Part shown: one piece after another, positions 35,682 through 46,622 of the stretch | Layout: the number at the start of each line of letters is the position of its first letter | How positions within the stretch are numbered: position 1 is the first letter of the stretch | Notes under the pieces: model-generated | Told to the model about the DNA's origin: nothing | The model's database searches: none | What the model saw: the letters and a program-made list of their open reading frames with translations, nothing else | Assembly: GCA_020161845.1 (NCBI GenBank) | Contig: JAIUNK010000028.1 | Coordinates: 1 to 57,639 of the forward strand | Length of the DNA stretch: 57,639 nt | DNA from: Actinomycetota bacterium | GTDB taxonomy: Bacteria; Actinomycetota; Actinomycetes; Actinomycetales; Dermatophilaceae | Direction: 5' to 3' | Made by a program: the position numbers and the translations under genes

Positions 35682-36197
35682 TCAGGCCAGGCCAGGGACG
35701 CGTGCGCCATCCTCCAGGTACACACATCCGGTGGACTCGAGGCCGTGCCGAACCCGCCGCGACACCGGCGCCCGGAGCAGACCCAGCGCCTCGTGAGGTG
35801 GCGCGAATCGGTATTCGCTGGCCTCGCTGCGCTGCAGCCGCACGGCCCGCGTCTGGACGGCCGGCAGCGTGCCGCAATGGAAGAGGTAGCGCAGCCCCAG
35901 CTTGCGACCCGGCTTCGCGGGACGGGTGTCGACGCACACCAGGCGGCCCGCCGTGACACTCAGCCCGGTCTCCTCCAGCACCTCACGACGGCAGGCGTCC
36001 CAGGGGGATTCCCCGTCCGCCTCCATGATCCCGCCCGGAATGGTCCAGCCCTTCTTATAGGTGGGCTTGAGGATGAGCAGCCCGCCCGCCTCGTCCAGGA
36101 TGATCGCCCCCGCAGAGACGGGCAGTTCGGGGATCGACCAGTGCGCACCATTCACCACGACCCCAGCCTGCCCCAGCTGTTCCACCCCGGGCGTCAT
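35682..36197 (-). CDS. Nudix hydrolase
   Basis: About 171 residues. ATG 36197 overlaps the upstream stop by 4 bp; GTG 36203 is an alternative. The Nudix box reads GGIMEADGESPWDACRREVL then EETGL, but with one extra residue between the Gly and first Glu compared with the usual G-x5-E spacing. Family members hydrolyse nucleoside diphosphate derivatives with Mg. Substrate unknown. Coupled to a small membrane protein gene. Confidence 0.85.
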   Translation of the reverse strand: MTPGVEQLGQAGVVVNGAHWSIPELPVSAGAIILDEAGGLLILKPTYKKGWTIPGGIMEADGESPWDACRREVLEETGLSVTAGRLVCVDTRPAKPGRKLGLRYLFHCGTLPAVQTRAVRLQRSEASEYRFAPPHEALGLLRAPVSRRVRHGLESTGCVYLEDGARVPGLA

Positions 36198-36712
36198 CGC
36201 CACGGCAACGCCGCCGCGCGCGCGTCGTCGAGATAGCGCTGGGTGCGTACGGCGAGCGGGACGAAGGCCAGCTCACCGCCGACGGCGGGCAGAACGCCGG
36301 CCGCGCTCCACTGCGACACCAGGATGATCGCCACTCCCCCGGCGAGCAGGGCCAACCCACCGGCGGCCACCAGGGGGGTGGGCGAGCGCGGTCGCGGGGT
36401 CCGACCGGCCGCTTCGGCGCGCCGGACGCTCAACGTCACGGCCAGTCCGTGCCAGCCCACCAGGGCGCCGGCGACGCCGAGAGTGAGGATGGCGCAGAAC
36501 GCGGCGATCGCAGCATCGCTTCGATCGCTGGCGCCGCCCGCGAGGGCGAACACCGCGAGCGCGGCGACCACAGCGTGCCCGAAAACCATCACGGCCCAGG
36601 TCAGGACGAGGGCTTCCGCGCGGATCGGGGGGGCTTGCCAGGACCCGGGATCGGGTGTCCGCGCGCGATCGGCAGGGACCACGGCGTCCATTCTGTCGGA
36701 CAAATCGAGCAC
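36194..36712 (-). CDS. Four-helix membrane protein of unknown function
   Basis: A 172-residue protein with hydrophobic segments at about residues 35-60, 68-92, 112-130 and 135-152 (for example LTWAVMVFGHAVVAALAVFA and LVAAGGLALLAGGVAIILVS) and a basic cytoplasmic loop. No family recognised. It is translationally coupled to the Nudix gene, and its upstream region is shared with the divergent RHH regulator gene, so it may be under the same control. The start could also be the ATG at 36691. Confidence 0.62.
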   Translation of the reverse strand: MLDLSDRMDAVVPADRARTPDPGSWQAPPIRAEALVLTWAVMVFGHAVVAALAVFALAGGASDRSDAAIAAFCAILTLGVAGALVGWHGLAVTLSVRRAEAAGRTPRPRSPTPLVAAGGLALLAGGVAIILVSQWSAAGVLPAVGGELAFVPLAVRTQRYLDDARAAALPWR

Positions 36713-36731
36713 AGCCCCAGCACTTGCGCCA

Positions 36732-36760
36732 TGACGCCATCTGACGTCATTATGGCGTCA
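36732..36760. promoter_or_regulatory. Triple 8-bp operator overlapping the RHH gene start
   Basis: Three near-identical sites are phased on one helix face: TGACGCCA (36732-36739), TGACGTCA (36742-36749) and TGGCGTCA (36753-36760). The outer two form perfect 10-bp inverted arms (36731-36740 with 36752-36761), and the middle one is itself a palindrome. The last site overlaps the RHH start codon. This fits cooperative binding of RHH dimers and autorepression. Confidence 0.72.
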
Positions 36761-37377
36761 TGGATCTGGCACCGTACGTCGCAGCGCTGCGCGAGCACTT
36801 GCTCACCGCCGCGGCACCCGACAGCGCACCGGCCGAAGCGCTCGCCCGGCGGCTCGTCCTGGCGCTGGCGCCGGCCACCCGGCTGGTCATCTTGGACGCG
36901 CTGAGCCGTGCCGCGGACGAACTCACGACCGAGATCGCCCCCGGCACCGTCGAGGTGCGGCTGCGCGGCGGCGAACCCCAATTCGTCGTCCAGCTGCCCG
37001 ACCAGGACTTTGAGCGGCAGCGTGAGCCGCACGATCCCGACCGAGGCCCCGTGCCCGGCGGCGCGGGCCCGACCAGCCCGGGCCCGACTGGGACGACCGG
37101 CATGGCGGGCATGGCGGGCATAGCGGGCGCCGACTCGGCGACCGAGACCGAGCTGTCTCGGATCAGCCTGCGCCTGCCCGACCGGCTCAAGGTGCGGGCC
37201 GAGGCCGCTTCGGCCGAGCGCGGCATGAGCCTCAACGCCTGGCTCACCGCCGTGGTGGCGCAGGCGCTCCAGGAACGACCGAGCCCGCCCGGTCGCGGAT
37301 CTGACGCCATGGCGCCACGGCCGTGGACCGGCCGGGCCCGGCCCGGACAGCAGCGCTTCACGGGGTGGGCTCGCTGA
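36760..37377 (+). CDS. HicB/Arc-like ribbon-helix-helix regulator
   Basis: A 205-residue protein. The N-terminal ~90 residues are helical then beta (ALAPATRLVILDALSRAADE, GTVEVRLRGGEPQFVVQLPD), followed by a Gly/Pro linker with repeated GMAGMAG. A C-terminal RHH spans residues ~128-170 (RISLRLPDRLKVRAEAASAE, RGMSLNAWLTAVVAQAL). The start codon overlaps the operator, so the transcript is probably leaderless. It precedes a DUF4097 gene by 44 bp, a pairing I believe is recurrent in actinobacteria. Confidence 0.75.
   Translation: MDLAPYVAALREHLLTAAAPDSAPAEALARRLVLALAPATRLVILDALSRAADELTTEIAPGTVEVRLRGGEPQFVVQLPDQDFERQREPHDPDRGPVPGGAGPTSPGPTGTTGMAGMAGIAGADSATETELSRISLRLPDRLKVRAEAASAERGMSLNAWLTAVVAQALQERPSPPGRGSDAMAPRPWTGRARPGQQRFTGWAR
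37302..37317. promoter_or_regulatory. Second RHH-type operator inside the regulator gene
   Basis: TGACGCCATGGCGCCA consists of two inverted sites of the same type as the 36732-36760 array, one mismatch from perfect symmetry. It lies near the 3' end of the RHH gene, about 105 bp upstream of the DUF4097 start, where it could control an internal promoter. Confidence 0.45.
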
Positions 37378-37421
37378 GCGATGCTCACCGCACCCATCCG
37401 ACCAACCGAAGGAGAGCCACC

Positions 37422-38351
37422 ATGCCCACCTACGACACGCCGGAGTGGGTGTCCGCCGACCTCGACGTCATCAGCGGCGATATCGCCCTGATCGGCTGGG
37501 ACAAGCCCATCACGGAGGTCGACGTGCGACCGGCGTCCGGTCGCGGCCACGACGTCAAGGCCGCGGAGGCGACGGAGGTCGACTGCCACGGCGGCCGCCT
37601 GGTCATCCGCCAGAACGGCGATCGCCGGTCCTGGTGGGGCTCCGGCGGCAGCATCCGTGTGGTCGTCTCGCTGCCCACCGGGTCCGCGGTGCAGGTGCAG
37701 ACGCGCGAGGGTGACCTGCGGTCGACCGGTCGGCTCGGCGACGTCCAGGCCAAGACCGGCGACGGCGACATCGTGCTCGGCGACGTCGGGTCGTGCCATG
37801 CCCGCAGCGCGGACGGCGACGTGCGGATCGGCGCGGTGGCCGGCGACCTCGAGGTCGCGACGGGGGACGGGGCGATCGAGGTCGCCTCGGTGTCCGGGTC
37901 AACCCAGGTGAACACAGGAGACGGCGATGTGCGGCTGGGCCCCACGTCCGGGCCCGTGCGGCTGCGCACCGGCGACGGCGACGTCCGGGTCGCCTCGATC
38001 GCCGCCGGGGGCCACCTGCGCACCGCGGACGGCGACATCACGCTCGACGTCTGCGCGGGTGAGGTGGATGCCGTGACCTCCGACGGCGACCTGCGCATCG
38101 GGTCTGCCGGCGAGGGCACGGTTCGGCTCTCGACCAGCGACGGCGACATCGTCGTGGGGGTCGCCAGCGGCACGTCGGCGTGGCTCGACCTCGACACCGC
38201 GGACGGGCGGATCATCAACGAACTCGAGGACGCCGGCGGCCCGGCCGAGGGACAGCCGATCATCCGGCTGCACGCCCGCACAAGCTCCGGCGACATCGTG
38301 GTCGGCCGCGCCGAACCCGCCGAGATCCAGGACGTCCTCGCGCAGCGCTGA
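37422..38351 (+). CDS. DUF4097 beta-strand repeat protein
   Basis: A 309-residue protein from ATG 37422 with AAGGAGAG upstream. It is built of ~20-residue repeats around GDGDVR/ADGDI/SDGDI, predicted to form a beta-solenoid (DUF4097 family). There is no signal peptide or membrane segment, so it is cytoplasmic unless anchored by partners. Function unknown; it is adjacent to, and probably controlled by, the RHH regulator. Confidence 0.87.
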   Translation: MPTYDTPEWVSADLDVISGDIALIGWDKPITEVDVRPASGRGHDVKAAEATEVDCHGGRLVIRQNGDRRSWWGSGGSIRVVVSLPTGSAVQVQTREGDLRSTGRLGDVQAKTGDGDIVLGDVGSCHARSADGDVRIGAVAGDLEVATGDGAIEVASVSGSTQVNTGDGDVRLGPTSGPVRLRTGDGDVRVASIAAGGHLRTADGDITLDVCAGEVDAVTSDGDLRIGSAGEGTVRLSTSDGDIVVGVASGTSAWLDLDTADGRIINELEDAGGPAEGQPIIRLHARTSSGDIVVGRAEPAEIQDVLAQR

Positions 38352-38366
38352 CCCTATCGCGCAGGG

Positions 38367-38419
38367 CCGGACGCCGCCGACCTCCCAGTCCCCCGACCCG
38401 GATGGTCGGCGACGTCCGG
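38367..38419. terminator. 15-bp stem-loop between convergent genes
   Basis: 38367-38381 (CCGGACGCCGCCGAC) pairs with 38405-38419 with one mismatch, loop 23 nt. It lies between the convergent DUF4097 and 3-hydroxyacyl-CoA dehydrogenase genes and probably terminates both. Confidence 0.6.
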
Positions 38420-38498
38420 TATGTGCCCATCGACCGCCGGGACGAACGTCCGAGCCGGAACCCGTCAAGAGCCGTTCAAGATTGCGTAAATCCCGCCG

Positions 38499-39365
38499 CT
38501 ACTGCGCCGGGTAGTCGTAGAAGCCCTTGCCGGTCTTGCGGCCCAATTCGCCGCGCGCGATATAGCCGTCCAGCAGCTCGATCGTGTTGGTCGGCAGGCC
38601 CGGTCGCTCGTGCAGATAGTGCAGTTCGATGTCGCGGACCACATCGAGGCCGACCTTGTCCATGAGTTCGAAGGGACCCCACGTCATCCCGAAGTTGAGC
38701 ATCCACATCTGGTCGATGTCGGCCGCATTGCTCACGCCGTCGGCGACCACGGCCAGGCATTCGCGCTTGATCGCGGCCCAGATGCGGTTGAAGATGAAGC
38801 CCGTCGACTTGGTGGCCGCGATGAAGCCGTAGACGCCGTGCTTGGCCAGCTCTTCCTTCAGGAACGGCAGGATCGCGGGGTCGGTGTGGCCGCAGCTCAT
38901 CAGGTCGGCGGCGGGCATCTCCGGCGGCTGGTAGAAGTGCACATTGCAGACCCGCTCCGGGCGCTTGACGAGACCGATCATCTCTTCGCTGGCGTAGGAG
39001 GAGGAGTTCGACGCCAGGATCGCGTCGTCGTCGGCGAGTTGGTCGAGTTCGCCGAAGATGGCCGTCTTCAGCTCCAATTTCTCGGGAATGCACTCGACGA
39101 CGAGCCATGCGCCCTTGACCGCGGCGGCCATGTCGTCGGAGAGCTCGATGCGACCCACGGCGCCGCCGTCGATCGTCGCCGCCAGCGCCGGCAGGTTCTC
39201 CTCCACGTAGGCCTTGGCCGCCTCCCGCACCTCCGGGATCTTGTCGACCACCCGGACCACGCCCCCGCGGTCGGCCATCATGAGCGCGATCTTGCGACCG
39301 AGTGTGCCGCCACCGATGACGGTGACGGGTCGGGACTCGATGTTCTGCGGCATCGTGAACGCCAT
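38499..39365 (-). CDS. 3-Hydroxyacyl-CoA (3-hydroxybutyryl-CoA-type) dehydrogenase
   Basis: A 288-residue single-module enzyme. The NAD fold begins VTVIGGGTLGRKIALMMADR with an Asp after the second strand (VRVVD). Further motifs are LVVECIPEKLELK, ASNSSSYA and VHFYQPPEMPAADLM in place of the more usual HFFNP motif. The C-terminal dimer domain includes GFIFNRIWAAIKRE and GRKTGKGFYDYPAQ. ATG 39365 follows GGGAGG. It oxidises a 3-hydroxyacyl substrate, CoA-linked or lambda-crystallin-like. Monocistronic. Confidence 0.82.
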   Translation of the reverse strand: MAFTMPQNIESRPVTVIGGGTLGRKIALMMADRGGVVRVVDKIPEVREAAKAYVEENLPALAATIDGGAVGRIELSDDMAAAVKGAWLVVECIPEKLELKTAIFGELDQLADDDAILASNSSSYASEEMIGLVKRPERVCNVHFYQPPEMPAADLMSCGHTDPAILPFLKEELAKHGVYGFIAATKSTGFIFNRIWAAIKRECLAVVADGVSNAADIDQMWMLNFGMTWGPFELMDKVGLDVVRDIELHYLHERPGLPTNTIELLDGYIARGELGRKTGKGFYDYPAQ

Positions 39366-39612
39366 GGGTCTGCCTCCCGCGGTTGGGCTGGGCGCGGCCC
39401 CGCCTGCGGGGGTCGACTGGGGCCAATTCTCGTGGCGTCGACCCGGTTACCGGCCAGTTGCGAACCGGCCGGTACGGCGCCTCGGCACGGTGCGCGCCGC
39501 ACCGTCGCGAGGTCCCTCCATCGGCGACCGCCGCTCCTGTGGATGACCGGCCTTGTTACGTCAGATCCGGTCGGGCATCGCGGCCGGGCTTGTCCACCGG
39601 GCGACCGTTCGT

Positions 39613-39652
39613 GACCTGCACTTTTGGCACCATGGTGCTAAAAGTGCAGGTC
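39613..39652. terminator. 40-bp near-perfect palindrome downstream of glgP
   Basis: Twenty-base arms match at 19 positions, the exception being a G/T that would form a G-U pair in RNA; the centre is CATG. It begins 19 bp after the glgP stop on the minus strand. It may act as a terminator hairpin or as a protein-binding palindrome. The surrounding 39366-39670 stretch holds no gene I can support. Confidence 0.65.
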
Positions 39653-39670
39653 GTGAGCGGTCCAACGGAG

Positions 39671-42232
<2,562 letters not shown>

Positions 42233-42436
42233 CACATCTCCATGGCCGGTACGGGCAGGCTTGTCGCTCAATGCGTTGCCGGGCGCGGCGTCGCAGGTTC
42301 GTGCTCGGGACTCGCAGAACTCGGCCCCAAGCTAGCCGCAACCCGGGCCCCACAGGTAGGTCTCGCATAGCCCAAATGGTGCGTCGCGGAAGCGGGCCGT
42401 CCCCCGCGGGTGGCCGGGCGGGGCCATGATGACCGG

Positions 42437-43522
42437 GTGACCGAGCACTTACCGGGGGACGTGCCTGGGCATCAGGACGGGCACCAGGGCTGGGTGCTTC
42501 ATGTCGACATGGACCAGTTCCTCGTGGCCGTCGAGCTGCTGCGCCGCCCGGAGTTGGTCGGGCTTCCGGTCGTCGTCGGGGGCCGGGGCGATCCCACCGA
42601 GCGGGCGGTGGTCTCCACCGCGTCGTACCAGGCCCGGGCCTTCGGCGTACGGTCCGGCCTGCCGCTGAAGGTGGCCGTCAAGCGTTGCCCGCAGGCCGTC
42701 TTCCTACCGGTGGACTTCCCCGTCTACGAGGCGGCCTCCGCGCAGGTGATGGCGGCGCTGCGCGCGATCCCGGGCGCGGTCGTGGAGGTGCTCGGCTGGG
42801 ACGAGGCGTTCGTGGGGCTGCGCTGCGCCGACCCGGAGGCGGCGGCGCGGGGGGCGCAGGAGGCGGTGTACGACGCAGCCCGCTTGCGCTGTTCGGTCGG
42901 GATCGGCGACACGCTCGTGCGGGCCAAGATGGCCACGGGGTATGGCAAGCCGGGTGGGGTGTTCCGGCTCACCGCCGCGAACTGGTACGCCGTGCTGGGG
43001 GAACAGCCCACCACCGCGTTGTGGGGCGTGGGGCCGCGGATCGGCGGGCGTCTGTCCGGGCTGGGCATCCACACGGTCCGCGACCTCGCCGAGGCCGACG
43101 AGGGGGCGCTGGTCGCCGAGTTCGGACCCGGCAACGGCCCGCGCCTGGCCCGGCTGGGGCGCGGCGAGGGCCGCCGCCGTGTTGACGACACGCCCTGGGT
43201 GCCGCGGGCGCACGGCCACGAGACGACCTACCAGCGCGATCTCGTGGGCGTCGAGGAGGTGGCGGCGGCGCTGACCGTCCTCGCCGAGGCGGTGGTCGCG
43301 GACATCCGCCGCGAGGGGCGGCCCTGCGTGCGGGTGCACCTCAAGGTGCGGTTCGCGCCGTTCTTCACCCACACCAAGGTCCGCAAGCTGCCCGCCCCGA
43401 CCTGGGATCCGGAGGTCATCGCGGCCACGGCGTACGCGCTCTACCAGGCCCTGGCCGACGACCGACCCGTGCGACTGCTCGGCGTCCGGGCCGAGATGGA
43501 GCCGCCGGCGGGCGGCTACTGA
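42437..43522 (+). CDS. dinB: Y-family DNA polymerase (Pol IV-like)
   Basis: A 361-residue Y-family polymerase from GTG 42437. Catalytic acids are in HVDMDQFLVAVELL and VEVLGWDEAFVGL (the usual SxDE motif is changed to GWDE). Finger and palm motifs include AVVSTASYQARAFGVRSGLP. The little finger follows residue ~240 (HETTYQRDL), and the HhH region is LWGVGPRIGGRLSGLGIHTV. It performs translesion synthesis. The C-terminus is short, with no visible beta-clamp motif. It is not next to imuA/dnaE2. Confidence 0.88.
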   Translation: MTEHLPGDVPGHQDGHQGWVLHVDMDQFLVAVELLRRPELVGLPVVVGGRGDPTERAVVSTASYQARAFGVRSGLPLKVAVKRCPQAVFLPVDFPVYEAASAQVMAALRAIPGAVVEVLGWDEAFVGLRCADPEAAARGAQEAVYDAARLRCSVGIGDTLVRAKMATGYGKPGGVFRLTAANWYAVLGEQPTTALWGVGPRIGGRLSGLGIHTVRDLAEADEGALVAEFGPGNGPRLARLGRGEGRRRVDDTPWVPRAHGHETTYQRDLVGVEEVAAALTVLAEAVVADIRREGRPCVRVHLKVRFAPFFTHTKVRKLPAPTWDPEVIAATAYALYQALADDRPVRLLGVRAEMEPPAGGY

Positions 43523-43565
43523 CCGCGCCCGGACCGCTGCCCACAGCGCCCGGACGGCGCCCGGG

Positions 43566-44693
43566 TCAGTCGAGCGGGTTCTCCTCACCCAGGATCCGGG
43601 CGAAGTTCACGGGGTCGGTGACGCCCTCGGTCAGGAAGACGAGTACGTCGTCCTGCGGCGTCAGGCCGAGCTCCTGGCCGTGCGCGAGCAACGCGGCAAG
43701 GCCGGCCGCGCCACTCTCCCCTGCGTTGATGTAGTCGCGGTAGAGCAGCCGGGTGGCCTCCTCGGCGTCCTCGTCGGTGACCGTGACCAGGTGGTCGAAG
43801 CCATACAGGTTGTCCGGCCAGGCGGTCAGCGACGGTGTCCCGCAGTCCAATCCCGCCATCGCGGTGCCCGGCAGGTCGGGCAGGGTCGTCATCTCGCCCG
43901 CCTCGACGGAGGCGGTCACGCAGTCGGCGGTGACCGGCTCGACGCCGACGAGCAGGCGGGCCGGGCGCGGCGCGAAGGCCGCCGCCACCGCGGCACTGAA
44001 CGCGCCGACGCCCATCTGGGCCACCACGACGCTCGGTTCGGGAGCGTGGCCGGCCTCCACCCGGGCGATGACCTCGTTGAGCATGGTCGAGTAACCATCG
44101 ATGACCCACTTGGGTGCCTCGGTGTAGCCCTCCCACGAGGTGTCCGAGACGACGATGTGGGTCTCGTCCGCGAGCGCCGCCGACTCCTGGATGGCCAGGT
44201 CGTAGTCACCGGGGACGACGCGCACCTGAGCGCCGTTGCGGGCGATGGCCTTCTTGCGCGACTCCACCATGCTCTGCGGCACCAGGATGATGGACTCCAG
44301 GCCGAGCAGCTTGGCCATCCGCGCGACCGCCCGGCCGTGGTTGCCGTCGGTGGCCGCGACCAGCGTCAGATCCTGGCCCGACGCTCGGACCAGCTCACGC
44401 AACTCGGCTAGGCTCGGAGCCGCACTCGGCGTACGACCGAAGTGCGCCATCATCACGCGGTAGGTCGCCCAGGACGCGCCCAGGATCTTGAAGGCGGGCA
44501 TGCCGACCCGCATGGACTCGTCCTTGACGTGCACGGACCGCACTCCCAGGGCCTTGGCGCATTCCGGCGCCGGGCGCAGCGAGGTCGGCGCGAAGCCGGG
44601 CAGGGTCTCGTGGAAAACGGCCGGGGCCGTTTCCATCGGACGAACCTTGGCGCGGTCGACGTAGGCATTGGTGACGACGCGGGACGGCTTCAC
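43566..44693 (-). CDS. Diaminopropionate ammonia-lyase
   Basis: A 375-residue fold-type II PLP enzyme. GTG 44693 is chosen because GGAGG lies 6 nt upstream. The PLP Lys69 sits in MPAFKILGASWA, followed by ATDGNHGRAVARMAKLLG and the phosphate-binding glycine loop in MGVGAFSAAVAAAF. AGLDCGTPSLTAWP and the ESGAAGLAALL end are typical of the YgeX/DAPAL family. It deaminates 2,3-diaminopropionate to pyruvate and ammonia. Monocistronic with an AT-rich promoter. Confidence 0.88.
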   Translation of the reverse strand: MKPSRVVTNAYVDRAKVRPMETAPAVFHETLPGFAPTSLRPAPECAKALGVRSVHVKDESMRVGMPAFKILGASWATYRVMMAHFGRTPSAAPSLAELRELVRASGQDLTLVAATDGNHGRAVARMAKLLGLESIILVPQSMVESRKKAIARNGAQVRVVPGDYDLAIQESAALADETHIVVSDTSWEGYTEAPKWVIDGYSTMLNEVIARVEAGHAPEPSVVVAQMGVGAFSAAVAAAFAPRPARLLVGVEPVTADCVTASVEAGEMTTLPDLPGTAMAGLDCGTPSLTAWPDNLYGFDHLVTVTDEDAEEATRLLYRDYINAGESGAAGLAALLAHGQELGLTPQDDVLVFLTEGVTDPVNFARILGEENPLD

Positions 44694-44728
44694 GACCAAC
44701 CTCCGGGTACAGGGGGGACTTGATACCT

Positions 44729-44756
44729 AGCTTACTGTCTATAAGACTTTTGGCAA
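44729..44756 (-). promoter_or_regulatory. Promoter with palindrome upstream of diaminopropionate ammonia-lyase
   Basis: On the minus strand, TTGCCA (44751-44756) and TAAGCT (44729-44734) are 16 bp apart in an AT-rich patch unusual for this genome. The spacer holds the near-palindrome GTCTATAAGAC (44737-44747), a possible operator. Confidence 0.5.
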
Positions 44757-44893
44757 AGTATCCGATCGTTCGTCTCACACCTCCGGTTCCGCCGAGGGGT
44801 CGCCTGGGGGCCGGCGGGGCCCCGAGCAGCTCCCTGTGCGCCGGCTGTGCGGGTATTACCGTCGAGTGTCACGACGTACGACGGGGGTTCTCC

Positions 44894-45460
44894 ATGCGCA
44901 TCCGCCGCTCGCTCCGCGCGCTGGCCGTCACCGGCATGACCGCGGCGCTCACCGCCAGCGGCGCCACCGGGTCCCGCGCCGCCGCACCCGGACTCGATGA
45001 CCACGCCGGTGCCGTCCGCGCGACTACCGGCGAGCCCGCAGCGCACCGCGGGGCCGCCGCCCTCGCCGCGCCGTCCGACCTGCCCGCGATCTGCCGCCAG
45101 CAGAAGGCCATCATCTGCATCTCGAAGGCGGCCCGCACCCTGACCTATCTGGACAGCGGTCGGGACGTGATGACCGCCGAGGTGCGCTTCGGTCGGCCCG
45201 GCTTCGAGACGCCGACCGGGACCTGGAAGGTCGACACGAAGTCGCCAGAGAGCTGGTGGTCCTATCCCTACCGGGTCTACATGCCCTGGGGGATCAAGTT
45301 CGACAGCCGGATCGGCCTCTACATCCACTACTCTTCAGGCTTTGCCCTGAATCCGAAGACCTATATCGGCAGCCACGGCTGCGTGCAGATCGGCGACTGG
45401 GAGACGGCCCGCACGCTCCACGAGCGCACCGCGGTCAACACGACCGTGCACATCTACTGA
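44894..45460 (+). CDS. Exported L,D-transpeptidase (YkuD)
   Basis: A 188-residue protein with a basic start and hydrophobic signal segment (RRSLRALAVTGMTAALTASG). The YkuD domain occupies residues ~70-188, with catalytic His145 in LYIHYSSGF and the SHGC motif His161/Cys163 in YIGSHGCVQIG. It cross-links or remodels peptidoglycan in the cell envelope. The domain is compact, without LysM or other binding modules. Confidence 0.88.
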   Translation: MRIRRSLRALAVTGMTAALTASGATGSRAAAPGLDDHAGAVRATTGEPAAHRGAAALAAPSDLPAICRQQKAIICISKAARTLTYLDSGRDVMTAEVRFGRPGFETPTGTWKVDTKSPESWWSYPYRVYMPWGIKFDSRIGLYIHYSSGFALNPKTYIGSHGCVQIGDWETARTLHERTAVNTTVHIY

Positions 45461-45495
45461 GGCTGAGCGTCAACCTCTCCTGAGCAGTGCCGGGG

Positions 45496-45948
45496 CTACC
45501 GCTTCGTCCAGGTGGCGCAGTCCCGCGTCTCCACGAACGCGTCCGTCGGCAGGACCGTGACGGTCATCCGGCCCTTGGCCAGGTAGTTGGTGATCAGCGG
45601 GTCGGGCGCATCGCGCTTGCCCAGGCGCGCCACGTAGCAGCTGGAACCCGGCGGGTTCTCCGAGACGTAGGTGCCGGGCTGGACATCGACACCCACCTCG
45701 AAGAGCCCTGCGCCCGGGATCGTGCCCGGGGCAACCGACGGTCGTGCCGAGGTCGTGCCGACCGGCGTGCTGGCCGGCGCGGTGGCGGTTGTCGTCGTGG
45801 TGGCCGTCGTGGTGGCTGCCGTCGTGGTGGCCACAGTTGAGGTCGTCGACGGCGACCCGCCCGGCTGGCCGGAGCACCCGGCCAGCGCGACCAGCACCGC
45901 CGCGGCCGCGGCCCCCGCCGCTGTCGTTCCCACCTGCGTCCACTGCAC
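45496..45948 (-). CDS. Thr-rich lipoprotein
   Basis: A 150-residue lipoprotein: a signal sequence ending VLVALAGC, a ~45-residue Thr/Ala/Ser low-complexity linker, then a small conserved domain (LFEVGVDVQPGTYVSENPPG, SSCYVARLG) with two Cys that could pair. This small domain recurs in actinobacterial surface proteins of unknown function. Confidence 0.75.
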   Translation of the reverse strand: MQWTQVGTTAAGAAAAAVLVALAGCSGQPGGSPSTTSTVATTTAATTTATTTTTATAPASTPVGTTSARPSVAPGTIPGAGLFEVGVDVQPGTYVSENPPGSSCYVARLGKRDAPDPLITNYLAKGRMTVTVLPTDAFVETRDCATWTKR

Positions 45949-46068
45949 GCACCGACCTTAACCCGACGACCGCCGAAGCCCACCGTGGCGCGGTTGTCCG
46001 GGGCCCAAAGTCACGAACCGACCGGGGATACTGGCCCTGGCAGCGCCGAACGCAGGAAAGGACCCGAC

Positions 46069-46548
46069 ATGACGGTCTCGCACCAGAGCAGAACGTCGGC
46101 CGCACTGTCGGTGACCCTCGCGCTCGCGCTGGCCGGCTGTGCCGGGTCGGGTGGCTCGCCCACCCCGAGCTCGCCGCCTGGGCCGACCGTCCGCACCGCT
46201 GGAACTGCTGCTGCCGCCGCCGAGCCAGCGAACGGTGCCGCGGTGGACGTGGCCACCTTTGCCGAGGCGATGACCCGCCCGGGCACGATCATCCTCGACG
46301 TGCGCACTCCGGAGGAGTTCGCGGCGGGGCACCTCCAGGGGGCCCGCAACCTCGATCTGGCCGGTGACTTCGCCGCCGGGCTGGCGAGGCTGGACAAGAG
46401 CGCGTCGTACGCCGTGTACTGCCGCAGCGGCAACCGCTCGGGCCAGGCCCTGGCGACCATGCACGCGGCTGGTTTCCAGCACGCCTACCATCTGGTCGGC
46501 GGAACCGTCGCCTGGCAACAGGCCGGCCGGCCCCTGGTCACCACCTAG
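46069..46548 (+). CDS. Lipoprotein rhodanese (sulfurtransferase) domain protein
   Basis: A 159-residue protein with lipobox LALAGC (Cys24), ATG 46069 following AGGAAAGGA. A single rhodanese domain spans residues ~60-155: ILDVRTPEEFAAGHLQGARN and the active-site loop CRSGNRSG with Cys118. It would act at the outer face of the membrane, handling sulfane sulfur or phosphate-like anions. Monocistronic. Confidence 0.88.
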   Translation: MTVSHQSRTSAALSVTLALALAGCAGSGGSPTPSSPPGPTVRTAGTAAAAAEPANGAAVDVATFAEAMTRPGTIILDVRTPEEFAAGHLQGARNLDLAGDFAAGLARLDKSASYAVYCRSGNRSGQALATMHAAGFQHAYHLVGGTVAWQQAGRPLVTT

Positions 46549-46622
46549 GTCCGGCGAGTTTCCAGCCAGGCCATGGCGAGCTCGGATGACACGAGCCCCC
46601 TCGATGCGGCAGGGTCGCTGGC

